Source: Thermofilum uzonense
Lineage (GTDB): Archaea > Thermoproteota > Thermoprotei > Thermofilales > Thermofilaceae
Direction: 5' to 3'
NCBI RefSeq assembly: GCF_000993805.1
Contig: NZ_CP009961.1
Location: 614,714 to 678,713, forward strand
Length of the DNA stretch: 64,000 bases
In this document: one piece after another, positions 51,472-59,786 of the stretch
Layout: every line of letters begins with the position of its first letter
Numbering within the stretch: position 1 is the first letter of the stretch
Translations under genes and position numbers: made by a program
The notes under the pieces: model-generated
Databases searched by the model: none
The model's input: the letters and a program-made list of their open reading frames with translations, nothing else
Told to the model about the DNA's origin: nothing

Positions 51472-51999
51472 GTGACTGGAAAAATAATAGGAGCAGTTTT
51501 GGCGGCGGCAGCCATCCTAATAGCCTTCACACTACACGAGGTAGGGATTCTCAAACTACCTTTACCCACGCAGGCGAATCAAGCCAATACGACAACCCCC
51601 TCTGACGATCAAGAAATAGTTATAAAAATCAGCAAGGGGAGGGGAAACACCACCTTCCAGCTGGGCACACTGATCTTCGACAAACCCATGAAGGTGAGGT
51701 TTAAACCAGTGATAGTCAAGGCCGATGGAAAAGCTGTTTTCAGCCTTAGCGGTATAGTCGAGCTGCAGGGACCTAGACACTACAGCATCCCAATGCCCTG
51801 CTTCTACCAGATGGGCGATGCCCAGTGCGTCAGAATAATGATGATTATACCTGGATACGACGGCCCTATACTCATCCAGCCTGGCGACTACCAGGCAAAG
51901 CTCAGCATTGGCTGGGAGTCCACGGGAGAAGCCACGGTGACACTAAAGCTCGTAGTCGTGCCTGAGGAAGAACCAGAGCCGGTTCCAGAAACCCCTTGA
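51472..51999 (+). CDS. Membrane-anchored secreted protein of unknown function
   Basis: A 175-residue product: an N-terminal helix (IIGAVLAAAAILIAFTL) then a Thr/Asn/Gln stretch with one NTTT sequon, and an extracellular beta-sandwich-like domain (residues 45-165) with one pair of Cys (CFYQMGDAQC) that may form a disulfide, ending in a Glu/Pro tail. No family is recognised. GTG 51472 is the start. A perfect 12-base palindrome (51417-51428) lies in front of it. It is convergent with the malG-type gene. Confidence 0.75.
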   Translation: MTGKIIGAVLAAAAILIAFTLHEVGILKLPLPTQANQANTTTPSDDQEIVIKISKGRGNTTFQLGTLIFDKPMKVRFKPVIVKADGKAVFSLSGIVELQGPRHYSIPMPCFYQMGDAQCVRIMMIIPGYDGPILIQPGDYQAKLSIGWESTGEATVTLKLVVVPEEEPEPVPETP

Positions 52000-52048
52000 G
52001 ATAAGAGTTATTATAGTAAAAGTTCACGAAAAAATGATTTTTCCGGGC

Positions 52049-52864
52049 TCAAGCCTTTATTGCTCCAGCAAGATAGCCTCTCACCAGGTATTTCCCGAGG
52101 AGGAAGTATACCAGAACTACCGGAAAGGCGTAGAGGAAGGTCCCGGCCATCTGAGTATTCCACTCGGCAGCCGTTGTGCCAAGAAGGTTGGCGAGCACGA
52201 CGCTTGCAGGCTGGTTTACGCCCTGGGTTAGTATTAGGCCGAAGAGAAAGTCGTTCCATATACTGGTGAACTGGAAGACAGCTGTAACAACAAAGGCCGG
52301 CCACGATACCGGGAGAACAACTCTCGTGTAAATCGTCGTCTCGTCGGCGCCGTCGACGCGTGCCGCGTCTATGAGGCTCTGGGGCAGCTCGCTCAGGAAG
52401 CTCGTAAAGAAGAGGGTGCAGATGGGTATCCCGTAGGCCGTGTGGACGAGGGTTAGCCCAAGGAGCGAGTTGTAGAGTCCGAGTCGGCTGGTAACGATTA
52501 GCAGGGGTATAGCGACTGCATGGTAGGGGATGAATATGCCGAAGCTTAGGAGCAGGATGAGGATGTCAGAGTACCTTATTTTAGCCAGGAAGTACCCGTT
52601 AAGGCTCCCGATAACGGTTGAAAAGATAGTGGCTAGCACCGTGAATACAAGGCTGTTGAAAAGCCCCTGCTTCATTAAATCAAAAGCCCTGAAGAAGGGG
52701 TACAGAGTCGGCCTGGTTGGAGGAGCAACCGGGAGAGTAAGCCTCGCCTCAGTGTCGTCCTTGAGCGACGTCATTAGGACGGCCCAGAAAGGCAGTAGCC
52801 ACAAGGCTACAAACAAGGCCAGAATAGCTGCGGCTAATAGCTCGGCTCGCCTCACGACTCTCAC
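52049..52864 (-). CDS. Sugar ABC transporter permease, MalG-like
   Basis: A 271-residue permease with six helices and the MalG landmarks: an EAA-like loop (DAARVDGADETTIYTRVVLPVSWPAF) near residue 190 and the start VALWLLPFWAVLMTSLKD. It overlaps the MalF-like gene by 4 nt and is the last gene of the operon. With MalF and the binding protein it forms a CUT1-type sugar importer. No ATPase gene is near; a shared MsmK-like ATPase elsewhere would be needed. Confidence 0.93.
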   Translation of the reverse strand: MRVVRRAELLAAAILALFVALWLLPFWAVLMTSLKDDTEARLTLPVAPPTRPTLYPFFRAFDLMKQGLFNSLVFTVLATIFSTVIGSLNGYFLAKIRYSDILILLLSFGIFIPYHAVAIPLLIVTSRLGLYNSLLGLTLVHTAYGIPICTLFFTSFLSELPQSLIDAARVDGADETTIYTRVVLPVSWPAFVVTAVFQFTSIWNDFLFGLILTQGVNQPASVVLANLLGTTAAEWNTQMAGTFLYAFPVVLVYFLLGKYLVRGYLAGAIKA

Positions 52865-53739
52865 CTCTTCCTAAGCGAAAAAGCCAGATAAGGAGCGACC
52901 ACTGCTACTACCACTAATAGTAGGATGGTTGCCAGAGCCGCGCCATAAGGAAAGTCCGTCTCGAAAAACGCGCGCCGGTACATCAGTAATGCTAGCACGT
53001 AGGTTGACACTCCTGGCCCCCCGTTCGTGAGGACAAATATGAAGTCGAAGGCTTTCAAGGCAAAGACCATGAGCACTACGAATGAGGAGAGAAACCATGG
53101 CTTAAGCTGTGGGAGAATGATCGAGCCGTAGACTTGAAGGCTAGAAGCCCCGTCAACCATCGCCGCTTCAAGCTGGGATACCGGTATCGACTTTATACCC
53201 GCTAAGAATATCAGAGCCGTGTAGCCTGAGAACTGCCAGACGAGCGCTAGTATCACGCTGTATAGAGCTAGACCGGGGTCGCCTAGCCAGTTTACGCGCA
53301 GCCCAAGGAGTGTTGACAGGATAGAGTTGAGGACGCCAAAAGAGTAGTTGAACATCCATGCCCACATCGCCGCTGTTACGACGAATGAGAGGGAGAACGG
53401 CATCAGGAAAACCGTCCTGAAGAATCCCTCGAGCCTTGATGACACAGTGTTCATCAGTACGGCTAGCATGAGGCCTATACCCATTGTGCCGGGAATAAAG
53501 AGAATTATTAGCAGGGCATTGTTCTTCAGAGAAGTGTAAAAGACTGGGTCATTGACAGCCTTGTAGTACTGCTCGAGCCCCGCGAACTGATAGGTTATAG
53601 AGAGGCCCCGGCTCTCTGTAAAGGACAGGAGAACGTTCCAACCGATTAGAGCATAAACGAAGAAGAATGCTAGGGATATGAACAAGAGGAAAAGTAGCGT
53701 AATCAACGTCTTCCCACTAAAAGACATCATGCTCACCAT
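52861..53739 (-). CDS. Sugar ABC transporter permease, MalF-like
   Basis: A 292-residue permease with six helices. The EAA loop reads LEAAMVDGASSLQVYGSIILPQLKPW, as in MalF/UgpA families, and the final segment ALLMYRRAFFETDFPYGAALATILLLVV is also typical. It starts with ATG 53739, 34 nt after the binding-protein stop, and overlaps the MalG-like gene. The cargo is a mono- or oligosaccharide, as judged by the binding protein. Confidence 0.93.
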   Translation of the reverse strand: MVSMMSFSGKTLITLLFLLFISLAFFFVYALIGWNVLLSFTESRGLSITYQFAGLEQYYKAVNDPVFYTSLKNNALLIILFIPGTMGIGLMLAVLMNTVSSRLEGFFRTVFLMPFSLSFVVTAAMWAWMFNYSFGVLNSILSTLLGLRVNWLGDPGLALYSVILALVWQFSGYTALIFLAGIKSIPVSQLEAAMVDGASSLQVYGSIILPQLKPWFLSSFVVLMVFALKAFDFIFVLTNGGPGVSTYVLALLMYRRAFFETDFPYGAALATILLLVVVAVVAPYLAFSLRKR

Positions 53740-53773
53740 TATTTTTAGAGAAAAAATTATTTAATGATTGACT

Positions 53774-55114
53774 TTAACCCGTCAAGTGCCACGTCTTCGT
53801 ATAGTCTGACTTAGCCGCATTGATAGCGTCTATGATGGCCTTGCACGCAGCCGCCACATCCCTGTCAGCGGCGAACTTTGAGGCAATATCGTTGAAGGCA
53901 CTGGCAAACTTCTCCGGAGCCCCGCTACCATGGACAATGCTAGGCACCATGTACTTCGCAGTCTTGAAGTCCTGTATGGCAGCTCTCTGGTAGGGCCCAT
54001 ACTTTGTTACGTCTGCGTCCAGTCGAGCTGAAATAGAGCCCTTAATCGGGTTGAAGGCGTCCTGTCCCTCCCTCGAGCCGACGACCCTTAACCACTTTAT
54101 AGAGTTTTCAGGGTGCTTCGCTCCCTTAGGCTTCTCGAAACAGTCAACCACGAGCACATAGATGCCCTTCGTCCCCGGAGAAGGCATCGCCCCGTAGTCG
54201 ACCCCGAACTGCTTCCCAGCCACATAGAACTCGCCGTTAGCCCAGTCCCCCATTATCGTGAAGGCGGCCTCGCCCCTGATAACCTTGGCTACAGCTTGAT
54301 CCCAGGTCAGGGACGCGTAGTCAGGGTTGACGTAGTTCATATACTTCTTCATGATGTTAAACGCGTTGACCAGCCTCGGGTCGTTAGGGTCGTTCAGCTT
54401 CCCGTTCACAAGATCCTGGTAAAAGTCGACGCCCTGGCTCACAAATATCTGCTCAATAACGTGTGCTATCTCCCACTTGCCAATACCCCCCATCGCTATA
54501 GGATACTGTATTCCCGCGGCTCGCAGCTTCTCGCACGCGGCGAAGAAGCCGTCCCACGTCTCCAGCGTCGACGGGTCAATACCGTACTGATCCAGTATCT
54601 TCTTATTGTACCAGAGAACGTTAGCCCTGTGAATGTTCACGGGCACAGCATAGTAGTGCCCGCCCCAGCTCACCATGTCCCTGACAACGGGCGGGAAGAC
54701 GCTCTCCCATCCCTCCTGCCTCCACAGGTCGTCTATCGGTTCAAGAAAACCTGCGTCAACGTAAGGCTTCATCTCGTAGCCCGCGTGCACCTGGAAGGCG
54801 TCCGGAGCCTCCCCCGCCGCAACCATGGACTTCATCACAGACTTGAAGACATAGCCCGCGCCACCCGCCACGGGGCTCTGAATAACCCCCACGTCAGGGT
54901 ACTTCTTCTGGAACACCGCTACGAGAGCGTCGATGGCTGCCTTCTCACCGCCAGACGTCCACCAATGGTATATCTCGAGTAGATTCGCCTGAGGCTTCGG
55001 TGCCTGGCCGAATATGTAGTATGCTGCAACGCCGACAATAACCGCGGTAACAACCACAGCAAGAGCGAGCAAGATGCTAGTCGGTAAACCCTTTTTCTGC
55101 TTTCCCTCCGCCAC
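53774..55114 (-). CDS. Sugar-binding protein, CUT1 class, membrane-anchored
   Basis: A 446-residue solute-binding protein. The N-terminus has KQKK then a helix (SILLALAVVVTAVIVGVAAYYIFG), an uncleaved anchor. The mature fold matches glucose/mannose-type receptors: EIYHWWTSGGEKAAIDALVAVFQKKYPDV, APDAFQVHAGYEMKPYVDAG and FTIMGDWANGEFY. Aromatic residues that line sugar pockets are frequent. The GTG start at 55114 has a TATA-like aaatatatatg 27 nt upstream, so the mRNA is nearly leaderless. It is the first gene of the operon. Confidence 0.92.
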   Translation of the reverse strand: MAEGKQKKGLPTSILLALAVVVTAVIVGVAAYYIFGQAPKPQANLLEIYHWWTSGGEKAAIDALVAVFQKKYPDVGVIQSPVAGGAGYVFKSVMKSMVAAGEAPDAFQVHAGYEMKPYVDAGFLEPIDDLWRQEGWESVFPPVVRDMVSWGGHYYAVPVNIHRANVLWYNKKILDQYGIDPSTLETWDGFFAACEKLRAAGIQYPIAMGGIGKWEIAHVIEQIFVSQGVDFYQDLVNGKLNDPNDPRLVNAFNIMKKYMNYVNPDYASLTWDQAVAKVIRGEAAFTIMGDWANGEFYVAGKQFGVDYGAMPSPGTKGIYVLVVDCFEKPKGAKHPENSIKWLRVVGSREGQDAFNPIKGSISARLDADVTKYGPYQRAAIQDFKTAKYMVPSIVHGSGAPEKFASAFNDIASKFAADRDVAAACKAIIDAINAAKSDYTKTWHLTG

Positions 55115-55414
55115 AAATATTGCATCATAAAACCGTCATATATATTTTTTCCTAGTTAAGTAATTATAGTAATATAGTAATATAGTCAATGAAAAACTCT
55201 ATCAAAACGAATGTAAACCCTTTCATCTAAACTTTACAAAAACAACCCTCACCCCAAACGACGCATCAACAACGAATAAAGGAAAGCATGCTCCCCCTTT
55301 GGCAGCTAAATCTCGGCTGGAAAATGCCTGCTAAAGATTCCATAATAACTTTTTCTAGGTGAAAATGAAATAAAAAGCCAGTCTTTGTTAAAAGAGATAA
55401 AAATCTAAAATAAT
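55115..55414. other. AT-rich intergenic region with an 8-bp tandem repeat
   Basis: About 300 bases without a gene. It holds the TATA box of the sugar operon near 55141 and, just upstream, TATAGTAA repeated almost three times (55165-55188). The remaining part is featureless apart from poly-A tracts. Confidence 0.6.
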
Positions 55415-55879
55415 TTATGGTAGTACTACGAGCTTGGGGTATTCTTTCCCAGCAGCAGTATGAATCTTTATCTCGACCGAGACGCCGTGGGTCAACGTGC
55501 CCCCAGCCCAGCCAGTGCGATCATTAAAACTGATTATGATAGTGGCCTGTGCGCCTGGAGGAAGGGGCTTAGCTTCGCCGGGGTTCCATTGGGTATTGTT
55601 ATAAGTAACGGCTATCGGAGGATTAGTAAAGGGTACTCCGTTTATGAATACGTTGTCTGGGGAGGCTGGGGCGGTACCTGTGTTTTTCACTGTAATTGTA
55701 ATAGTGAACTGACCATTATTGAAATTGGGTACAGCGCTCACTACTTGTACCTGCTCGAAGCCTGTGAAGAGGCCTACGATGCCTGTCATCCAGAAGGCTA
55801 CTGCTATGGCTACTGCGATTGTCACGGCTACTATTATTACTGTCGCTATTACTGGGGAAATGCCTTTTCTTGTGGTCAT
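55415..55879 (-). CDS. Archaeal type IV pilin-like protein (class III signal)
   Basis: A 154-residue secreted protein. The leader RKGISPVIATVIIVAVTIAVAIAVAFW is a class III signal: a short basic stretch with KG cut site followed by the SPVIA-type hydrophobic helix shared by archaeal pilins and archaellins. After processing by the FlaK/PibD-type peptidase the rest forms a beta domain containing short NTG/NNTQ-like polar loops. A single pilin gene without assembly genes nearby; it may be an adhesion pilus subunit or a pseudopilin. Confidence 0.9.
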   Translation of the reverse strand: MTTRKGISPVIATVIIVAVTIAVAIAVAFWMTGIVGLFTGFEQVQVVSAVPNFNNGQFTITITVKNTGTAPASPDNVFINGVPFTNPPIAVTYNNTQWNPGEAKPLPPGAQATIIISFNDRTGWAGGTLTHGVSVEIKIHTAAGKEYPKLVVLP

Positions 55880-55992
55880 ACAAATGTATTAAGGATGGGT
55901 TGCTTAAATATTTTTCCTATGCTGTATTTTGGAACTTTAAAAATGTAAGGTTGGGGTTTCAATTTATAATTTTGAAATTTAGGGACGTGGGG

Positions 55993-56988
55993 CTAGTCTA
56001 GGTAGTGGTTTTCGCGGTACCATTCTATTGTCTCCTTGAGTCCTTGTTTCAGGTTGTAGCGTGGCTTGTAGCCTAGCTCTTTTCTGGCTTTCTCGACGCT
56101 GTAGGCCCTGTTCGTGGTGACGGAGTCTGCGAGTGCTGTGCGGTGCATTAGGTTGCCTTGGCGTGTTACGCGGTCGTAGATCTCGAGTGGGGCTATTAGT
56201 ATCTTTGCGAGTCCTGGGGGTAGGGTGATGCTGGGCGGCCCCATGCCTGTTAGCTCGTGGAGGATCTGGTAGACCTGGTTGTAGGTGTACCACTTGTCCT
56301 CGCTGATGACGTATGTCTGGTTTACCGCGTTTTCTTTTTCGAGGGCGAGGATGAAGCCTTGGACGACATCCTTCACGTGTGCGAACTGTACCAGGTTTTC
56401 TCCTGATCCTATCTTGACCTTGCTGGCTAGGCCTCCCTTCGCATAGCTCGTGATGAACCAGTATGAGACGTCGTCGACGTTTCTCGGACCATAGATGCCG
56501 GAGGGCCTTATAATCGTATATTTCAGGCCTTTCTCTGAGAGTTTTCTCACGACTTGCTCTGCCCTGGCCTTGGACTTGCCGTATTCGAACTGGGGTCTAA
56601 GGGGGGTGTTCTCGTCTCCCGGCGGGTTTAAGACTGGACCAATGGCCTCGGTGCTGCTGCAGTATATGAATCGATAGACCCCGCTTTCAATAGCGGCTGT
56701 GGCGAGCCACTCCGTCCCCCTCACGTTTACCAGCTCGTATAGCTCCTTTTTTCCGAAGAAGGTGTAGTAGGCTGCAAGGTGGATTACGGAGTCGACCCCC
56801 TTGACCGCTCCGGGGAGTGTCCAGGGTTTCGTTATGTCTCCCTTGTAGAGCTCGACTCCAAGGGCTTCTAGGAGCCTGGTGTCGCTGGTGGGGCGTACAA
56901 GTGCTCTAACAGTGTAGCCCTTGCTTACAAGCTCTTCCACGAGGTGACCGCCTAGGAAACCCGAGGCCCCCGTGACTAGGATCTTCAT
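55993..56988 (-). CDS. NAD-dependent epimerase/reductase, extended SDR
   Basis: A 331-residue oxidoreductase. The dinucleotide motif GASGFLGG is at residues 7-14 and the catalytic Ser-Tyr-Lys is S112, Y136-GKS-K140 (CSSTEAIG, FEYGKSKA). The pattern matches hydroxysteroid dehydrogenase/dihydroflavonol reductase-like members more than sugar epimerases, though both are possible. ATG 56988 is preferred because GAGGTG lies five bases upstream; the frame's GTG 56994 overlaps luxC-like coding. It ends a three-gene operon with LuxE- and LuxC-like genes, so it may act on the aldehyde they produce. Confidence 0.9.
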   Translation of the reverse strand: MKILVTGASGFLGGHLVEELVSKGYTVRALVRPTSDTRLLEALGVELYKGDITKPWTLPGAVKGVDSVIHLAAYYTFFGKKELYELVNVRGTEWLATAAIESGVYRFIYCSSTEAIGPVLNPPGDENTPLRPQFEYGKSKARAEQVVRKLSEKGLKYTIIRPSGIYGPRNVDDVSYWFITSYAKGGLASKVKIGSGENLVQFAHVKDVVQGFILALEKENAVNQTYVISEDKWYTYNQVYQILHELTGMGPPSITLPPGLAKILIAPLEIYDRVTRQGNLMHRTALADSVTTNRAYSVEKARKELGYKPRYNLKQGLKETIEWYRENHYLD

Positions 56989-56990
56989 CG

Positions 56991-58424
56991 TCACCTCACC
57001 CTTAAGTAGACAGTATATGTGAAGGCCTGGGGAAGATAAAGACCGTCATAGGGTTCAAGGGGTGTTCTGAGGTAGCTCTCGCCGAGGGGGACAACCCTGT
57101 AGACTCCTAGTCTGTGAAGGTTTTTCTCTATCTCGGCGATCTTGTCGGGGGTTAAGGCTATCGCGATTGTCTGAACCTTGTCCACGCCTTGGTATGCAGG
57201 GTTCTTTGGCAGTGTCTCGATTAAAGCTAGGGCCTCCTTAGTATTCTGGACGGCGACAATCTCTATGAACCTTCTTCTATAGTGAAGGGGGAGCAGGGCA
57301 TCTTTTGGAAGCTTTGCGAGAGCGCTGTCGTTCTCCGACACAACTATTGTCCAGGGGTTTCTAGGGTCGGTGCTGGCTAATACCTTCGCGCCCGCCAGCT
57401 CAAGGCTTCTGATAAGGACGAAGAGGGCGTAGGGAAGAGTCTCGCTCTGCAAGTAGTACTCCTGTCCTATTTTCTCGAGTGCTGACGCAAGCATCTCGGC
57501 GAACTGGATTGCCTCGTGTCGAGGCCCTATTAGGGCTGCCTGGGTCGGCGAGTTGCAGAGTTGTTGCTCGTAGAGTATCATTTCTAGGGCTAGTCTCTCT
57601 GCAGTCTGTTGGTCCACGTGCTCCGAGTCTATTATCGCGAAGCCCGTCATGGGCCCATTAACTATAAACCTAGGCCTGTAGGGGTTGACCGCTAACATGT
57701 GCGCTACAAGCGTTCTGCCCGGCTCCCCACCCCAGTAGTTAACGACGCCCAGGGGGGCTTTTTCGAGGAGTGTCTTGAGGTTGCGGCTCTCGTGGGCGTA
57801 GTATCCCACCATTAGGGCTCTCCTGAGTGGGTCGTCGTTTGGTAGGTTTTGGAGTGGCGAGTAGACTTCTTGTACTGCTTTTATGTTTGTTATGGAGGGC
57901 CGGAGTATCGTGAAGTTTCCCGTGACGATAGAAAGAGTTGTTGGGATGAGTGGAGGGATTATCGAGTTCCCTGAGCCTATTATTAAAACGGGCCCCGCGG
58001 GCATTGTCCTAACACGCTCGCCTGGCGCCAGCTCTACTAGTCTCTCCAGGCTTTCAGCCCCTCCTGTGAGGGACACGTCTAGGATCCTCACCAGGTTCTC
58101 TTGGTTAAGTACCTCGGCCACGAAGTCGAACTCGAGGTCTATGAGTTTTAGCGGGTATCCTGTCGCCCTTGCTAGCTCCTCCTTGAGCCGGGATAGCTTT
58201 CCGCTTTCAAGCTTTTCAAGCCATTCTTCTCCCAGCATGCTTATAGCCTTTAATCTCTGTTTTAGCGGTGTGTTTGCTAGTTCTTGCTGTGTCGAGGGCG
58301 CCGCCTTCAGCAGTGGTATTAGCCAGTCGGCTTTTACCTCGTGTAGGACTAAGTCCTCATGCTTTACATGCTCTATGCCTTTGGAGTCTATGCCGGGGTA
58401 GAATACGGGGACTTCGATGCTCAT
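56991..58424 (-). CDS. LuxC-like acyl-CoA/acyl-protein reductase
   Basis: A 477-residue reductase of the LuxC family, which reduces a thioester-bound acyl group to an aldehyde with NADPH. The segment ILYEQQLCNSPTQAALI places the nucleophile at C290, in the same context as LuxC's active Cys, preceded by NWGGEPGRTLVAHML-like cofactor-site sequence. ATG 58424 is chosen: it overlaps the LuxE-like stop (ATGA) and has GGGGAG upstream; the frame extends to 58490 but that part would overlap LuxE. LuxC is rare in archaea; no luciferase genes are present. Acid substrate unknown. Confidence 0.85.
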   Translation of the reverse strand: MSIEVPVFYPGIDSKGIEHVKHEDLVLHEVKADWLIPLLKAAPSTQQELANTPLKQRLKAISMLGEEWLEKLESGKLSRLKEELARATGYPLKLIDLEFDFVAEVLNQENLVRILDVSLTGGAESLERLVELAPGERVRTMPAGPVLIIGSGNSIIPPLIPTTLSIVTGNFTILRPSITNIKAVQEVYSPLQNLPNDDPLRRALMVGYYAHESRNLKTLLEKAPLGVVNYWGGEPGRTLVAHMLAVNPYRPRFIVNGPMTGFAIIDSEHVDQQTAERLALEMILYEQQLCNSPTQAALIGPRHEAIQFAEMLASALEKIGQEYYLQSETLPYALFVLIRSLELAGAKVLASTDPRNPWTIVVSENDSALAKLPKDALLPLHYRRRFIEIVAVQNTKEALALIETLPKNPAYQGVDKVQTIAIALTPDKIAEIEKNLHRLGVYRVVPLGESYLRTPLEPYDGLYLPQAFTYTVYLRVR

Positions 58425-59707
58425 TGGATCTCCCCGCCCCTTATCATGAGCTCCTCGAGGGTCCCACCGCATGCTCTCTGTAGGCTCCAACCCTCTTCCT
58501 CTGTTAGCCTCCTGACATAGATGAATTCGCGTCCATAATACCTGTCTGAGGGGACCTGCCTCACAATGTCGCCCGGTATGAAGACTTCAAGCCAGGATAC
58601 GGCGAGTGGGTCGTATATCGCTAGTAGCCCGTCCTTGTTGTATTGCTCCATGGGCTTGTATGTTTTGGGGTCTAGAAGGAAGACCTCCTGTAGGGGATGC
58701 GGTATCTTGTGCATGACTCCGTAGTTGTCTAGGAGCGCGGTGAGGGTTTCAGTCATGCCTAGCACGTCCATGAATGGGACGGGGACTTCTCCTCCAGTAT
58801 CCTTATCCTCAGCCTTGAAGACTCTCCTTGCCTCTTCGACAATTACATAGTACTCTGGGACTTGAAGCCCCTTTGAGCCTCCCCCGGTTACTATGACGCC
58901 TCCTCTACCCAGGTCAATTGGAGGCGCGCCAAGGGCTAGCTTGTAAAGAGCCTTCTTTAGCAGTCCTAGGCCTGCAAACTGCTGCGATACAAGATGGACA
59001 CCAGCTGGAGCTGAAAAGAAGAGCTTTGGCTCTTCCCTGCTCTTGATAAACTCGGCTATCCTCTTCGTGTTGGGGACGAGTCTCTTCCATAAAGGGGTGT
59101 CGCCGCTCTCGGGAACCAAGTCCATCCCGTATAGAAGCCTTATCTTCTTGTATTGAAGTGCGAGATCAACGAAGGCGACGAAGTTCAAGTGGTTCTTAAG
59201 CTCCTCAGCCGCTAGGAAAAGGGCGAGCCCCTCCCCTTGCTTAAGCTCGCCGCCGTAGACGTACTCGAATAGGTTAGCGTTGGCCACAGTCATTAACAAG
59301 AGCTCGAGAGGGCTACGGTATATTCTGACAGGTTTTTTACCGCTTGTCCCGCTTGATCTAAATGTGAAGCCTCCCTCATCGCGGCTGGGTATGAGGAATC
59401 TCTTTATCCCATCCCCCCTTAACAGATCCGAGGGCACGGCAAGCTTAGCGAGGTCTTCCAGCTCTGCTGCATCGGGATCAATTCCGAGATTGGCTAAGAG
59501 CTTCTCATAGAACTCACTATTTCTCGCAAAGAATTTCAGAGAGCTTCTCAGTAGGTCTCTCCTAAGGTTTGAAAGGTAGCTGGGTGATTTTTCGAAAAGG
59601 CTCTTGTCCCTTGCAAGCTCTACTAGTCTCGTAACGTGTGGGTCGTTGAGAAAACGGCTTTCCCGGGCCTTTCCCTCTAACCATTCGTAGCTTGGTAGAC
59701 TAGACAT
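58421..59707 (-). CDS. LuxE-like acyl-protein synthetase
   Basis: A 428-residue adenylate-forming enzyme of the LuxE type. The nucleotide motif FRSSGTSG lies near residue 115, VTGGGSKG near 283 and VLGMTETLT near 323. A Cys near the C-terminus, C413 (QRACGGTLEEL), is placed like the acyl-accepting Cys of LuxE. The enzyme would activate a carboxylic acid with ATP and hand it to the LuxC-like protein. It is the first gene of the cassette, starting from ATG 59707 behind a palindromic promoter. Because archaea generally lack fatty-acid synthase, an isoprenoid, aromatic or imported acid is likely. Confidence 0.85.
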   Translation of the reverse strand: MSSLPSYEWLEGKARESRFLNDPHVTRLVELARDKSLFEKSPSYLSNLRRDLLRSSLKFFARNSEFYEKLLANLGIDPDAAELEDLAKLAVPSDLLRGDGIKRFLIPSRDEGGFTFRSSGTSGKKPVRIYRSPLELLLMTVANANLFEYVYGGELKQGEGLALFLAAEELKNHLNFVAFVDLALQYKKIRLLYGMDLVPESGDTPLWKRLVPNTKRIAEFIKSREEPKLFFSAPAGVHLVSQQFAGLGLLKKALYKLALGAPPIDLGRGGVIVTGGGSKGLQVPEYYVIVEEARRVFKAEDKDTGGEVPVPFMDVLGMTETLTALLDNYGVMHKIPHPLQEVFLLDPKTYKPMEQYNKDGLLAIYDPLAVSWLEVFIPGDIVRQVPSDRYYGREFIYVRRLTEEEGWSLQRACGGTLEELMIRGGEIQ

Positions 59708-59728
59708 ACATGGGTTTCTTCGTTAATT

Positions 59729-59746
59729 GACAAAATAAACTTTGTC
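59729..59746 (-). promoter_or_regulatory. Palindrome over the TATA-like region of the lux-like operon
   Basis: GACAAA-ataaac-TTTGTC is an 18-bp inverted repeat with six-base perfect arms. It overlaps the TATA-like gtttattttg that lies about 25 nt before the LuxE-like start, so a bound dimer should block transcription. Confidence 0.55.
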
Positions 59747-59786
59747 TAATGCTTGAAAAGGAGAACAGAAGTAATTGATAAACCCG

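Noticed and set aside
54113-54982. Long plus-strand frame of 289 codons inside the sugar-binding protein gene
   Set aside because: It is antisense to a well-supported gene, is rich in Arg, His and Val in the manner of a frame opened by GC-biased codons, and matches no family.
55460-55948. Plus-strand frame of 162 codons across the pilin gene
   Set aside because: Cys/Tyr-rich composition produced by the complement of the pilin leader helix; no ribosome site or promoter.
55993-59707. Bioluminescence operon
   Set aside because: LuxC- and LuxE-like proteins are present, but there is no luxA or luxB; the third gene is an SDR.
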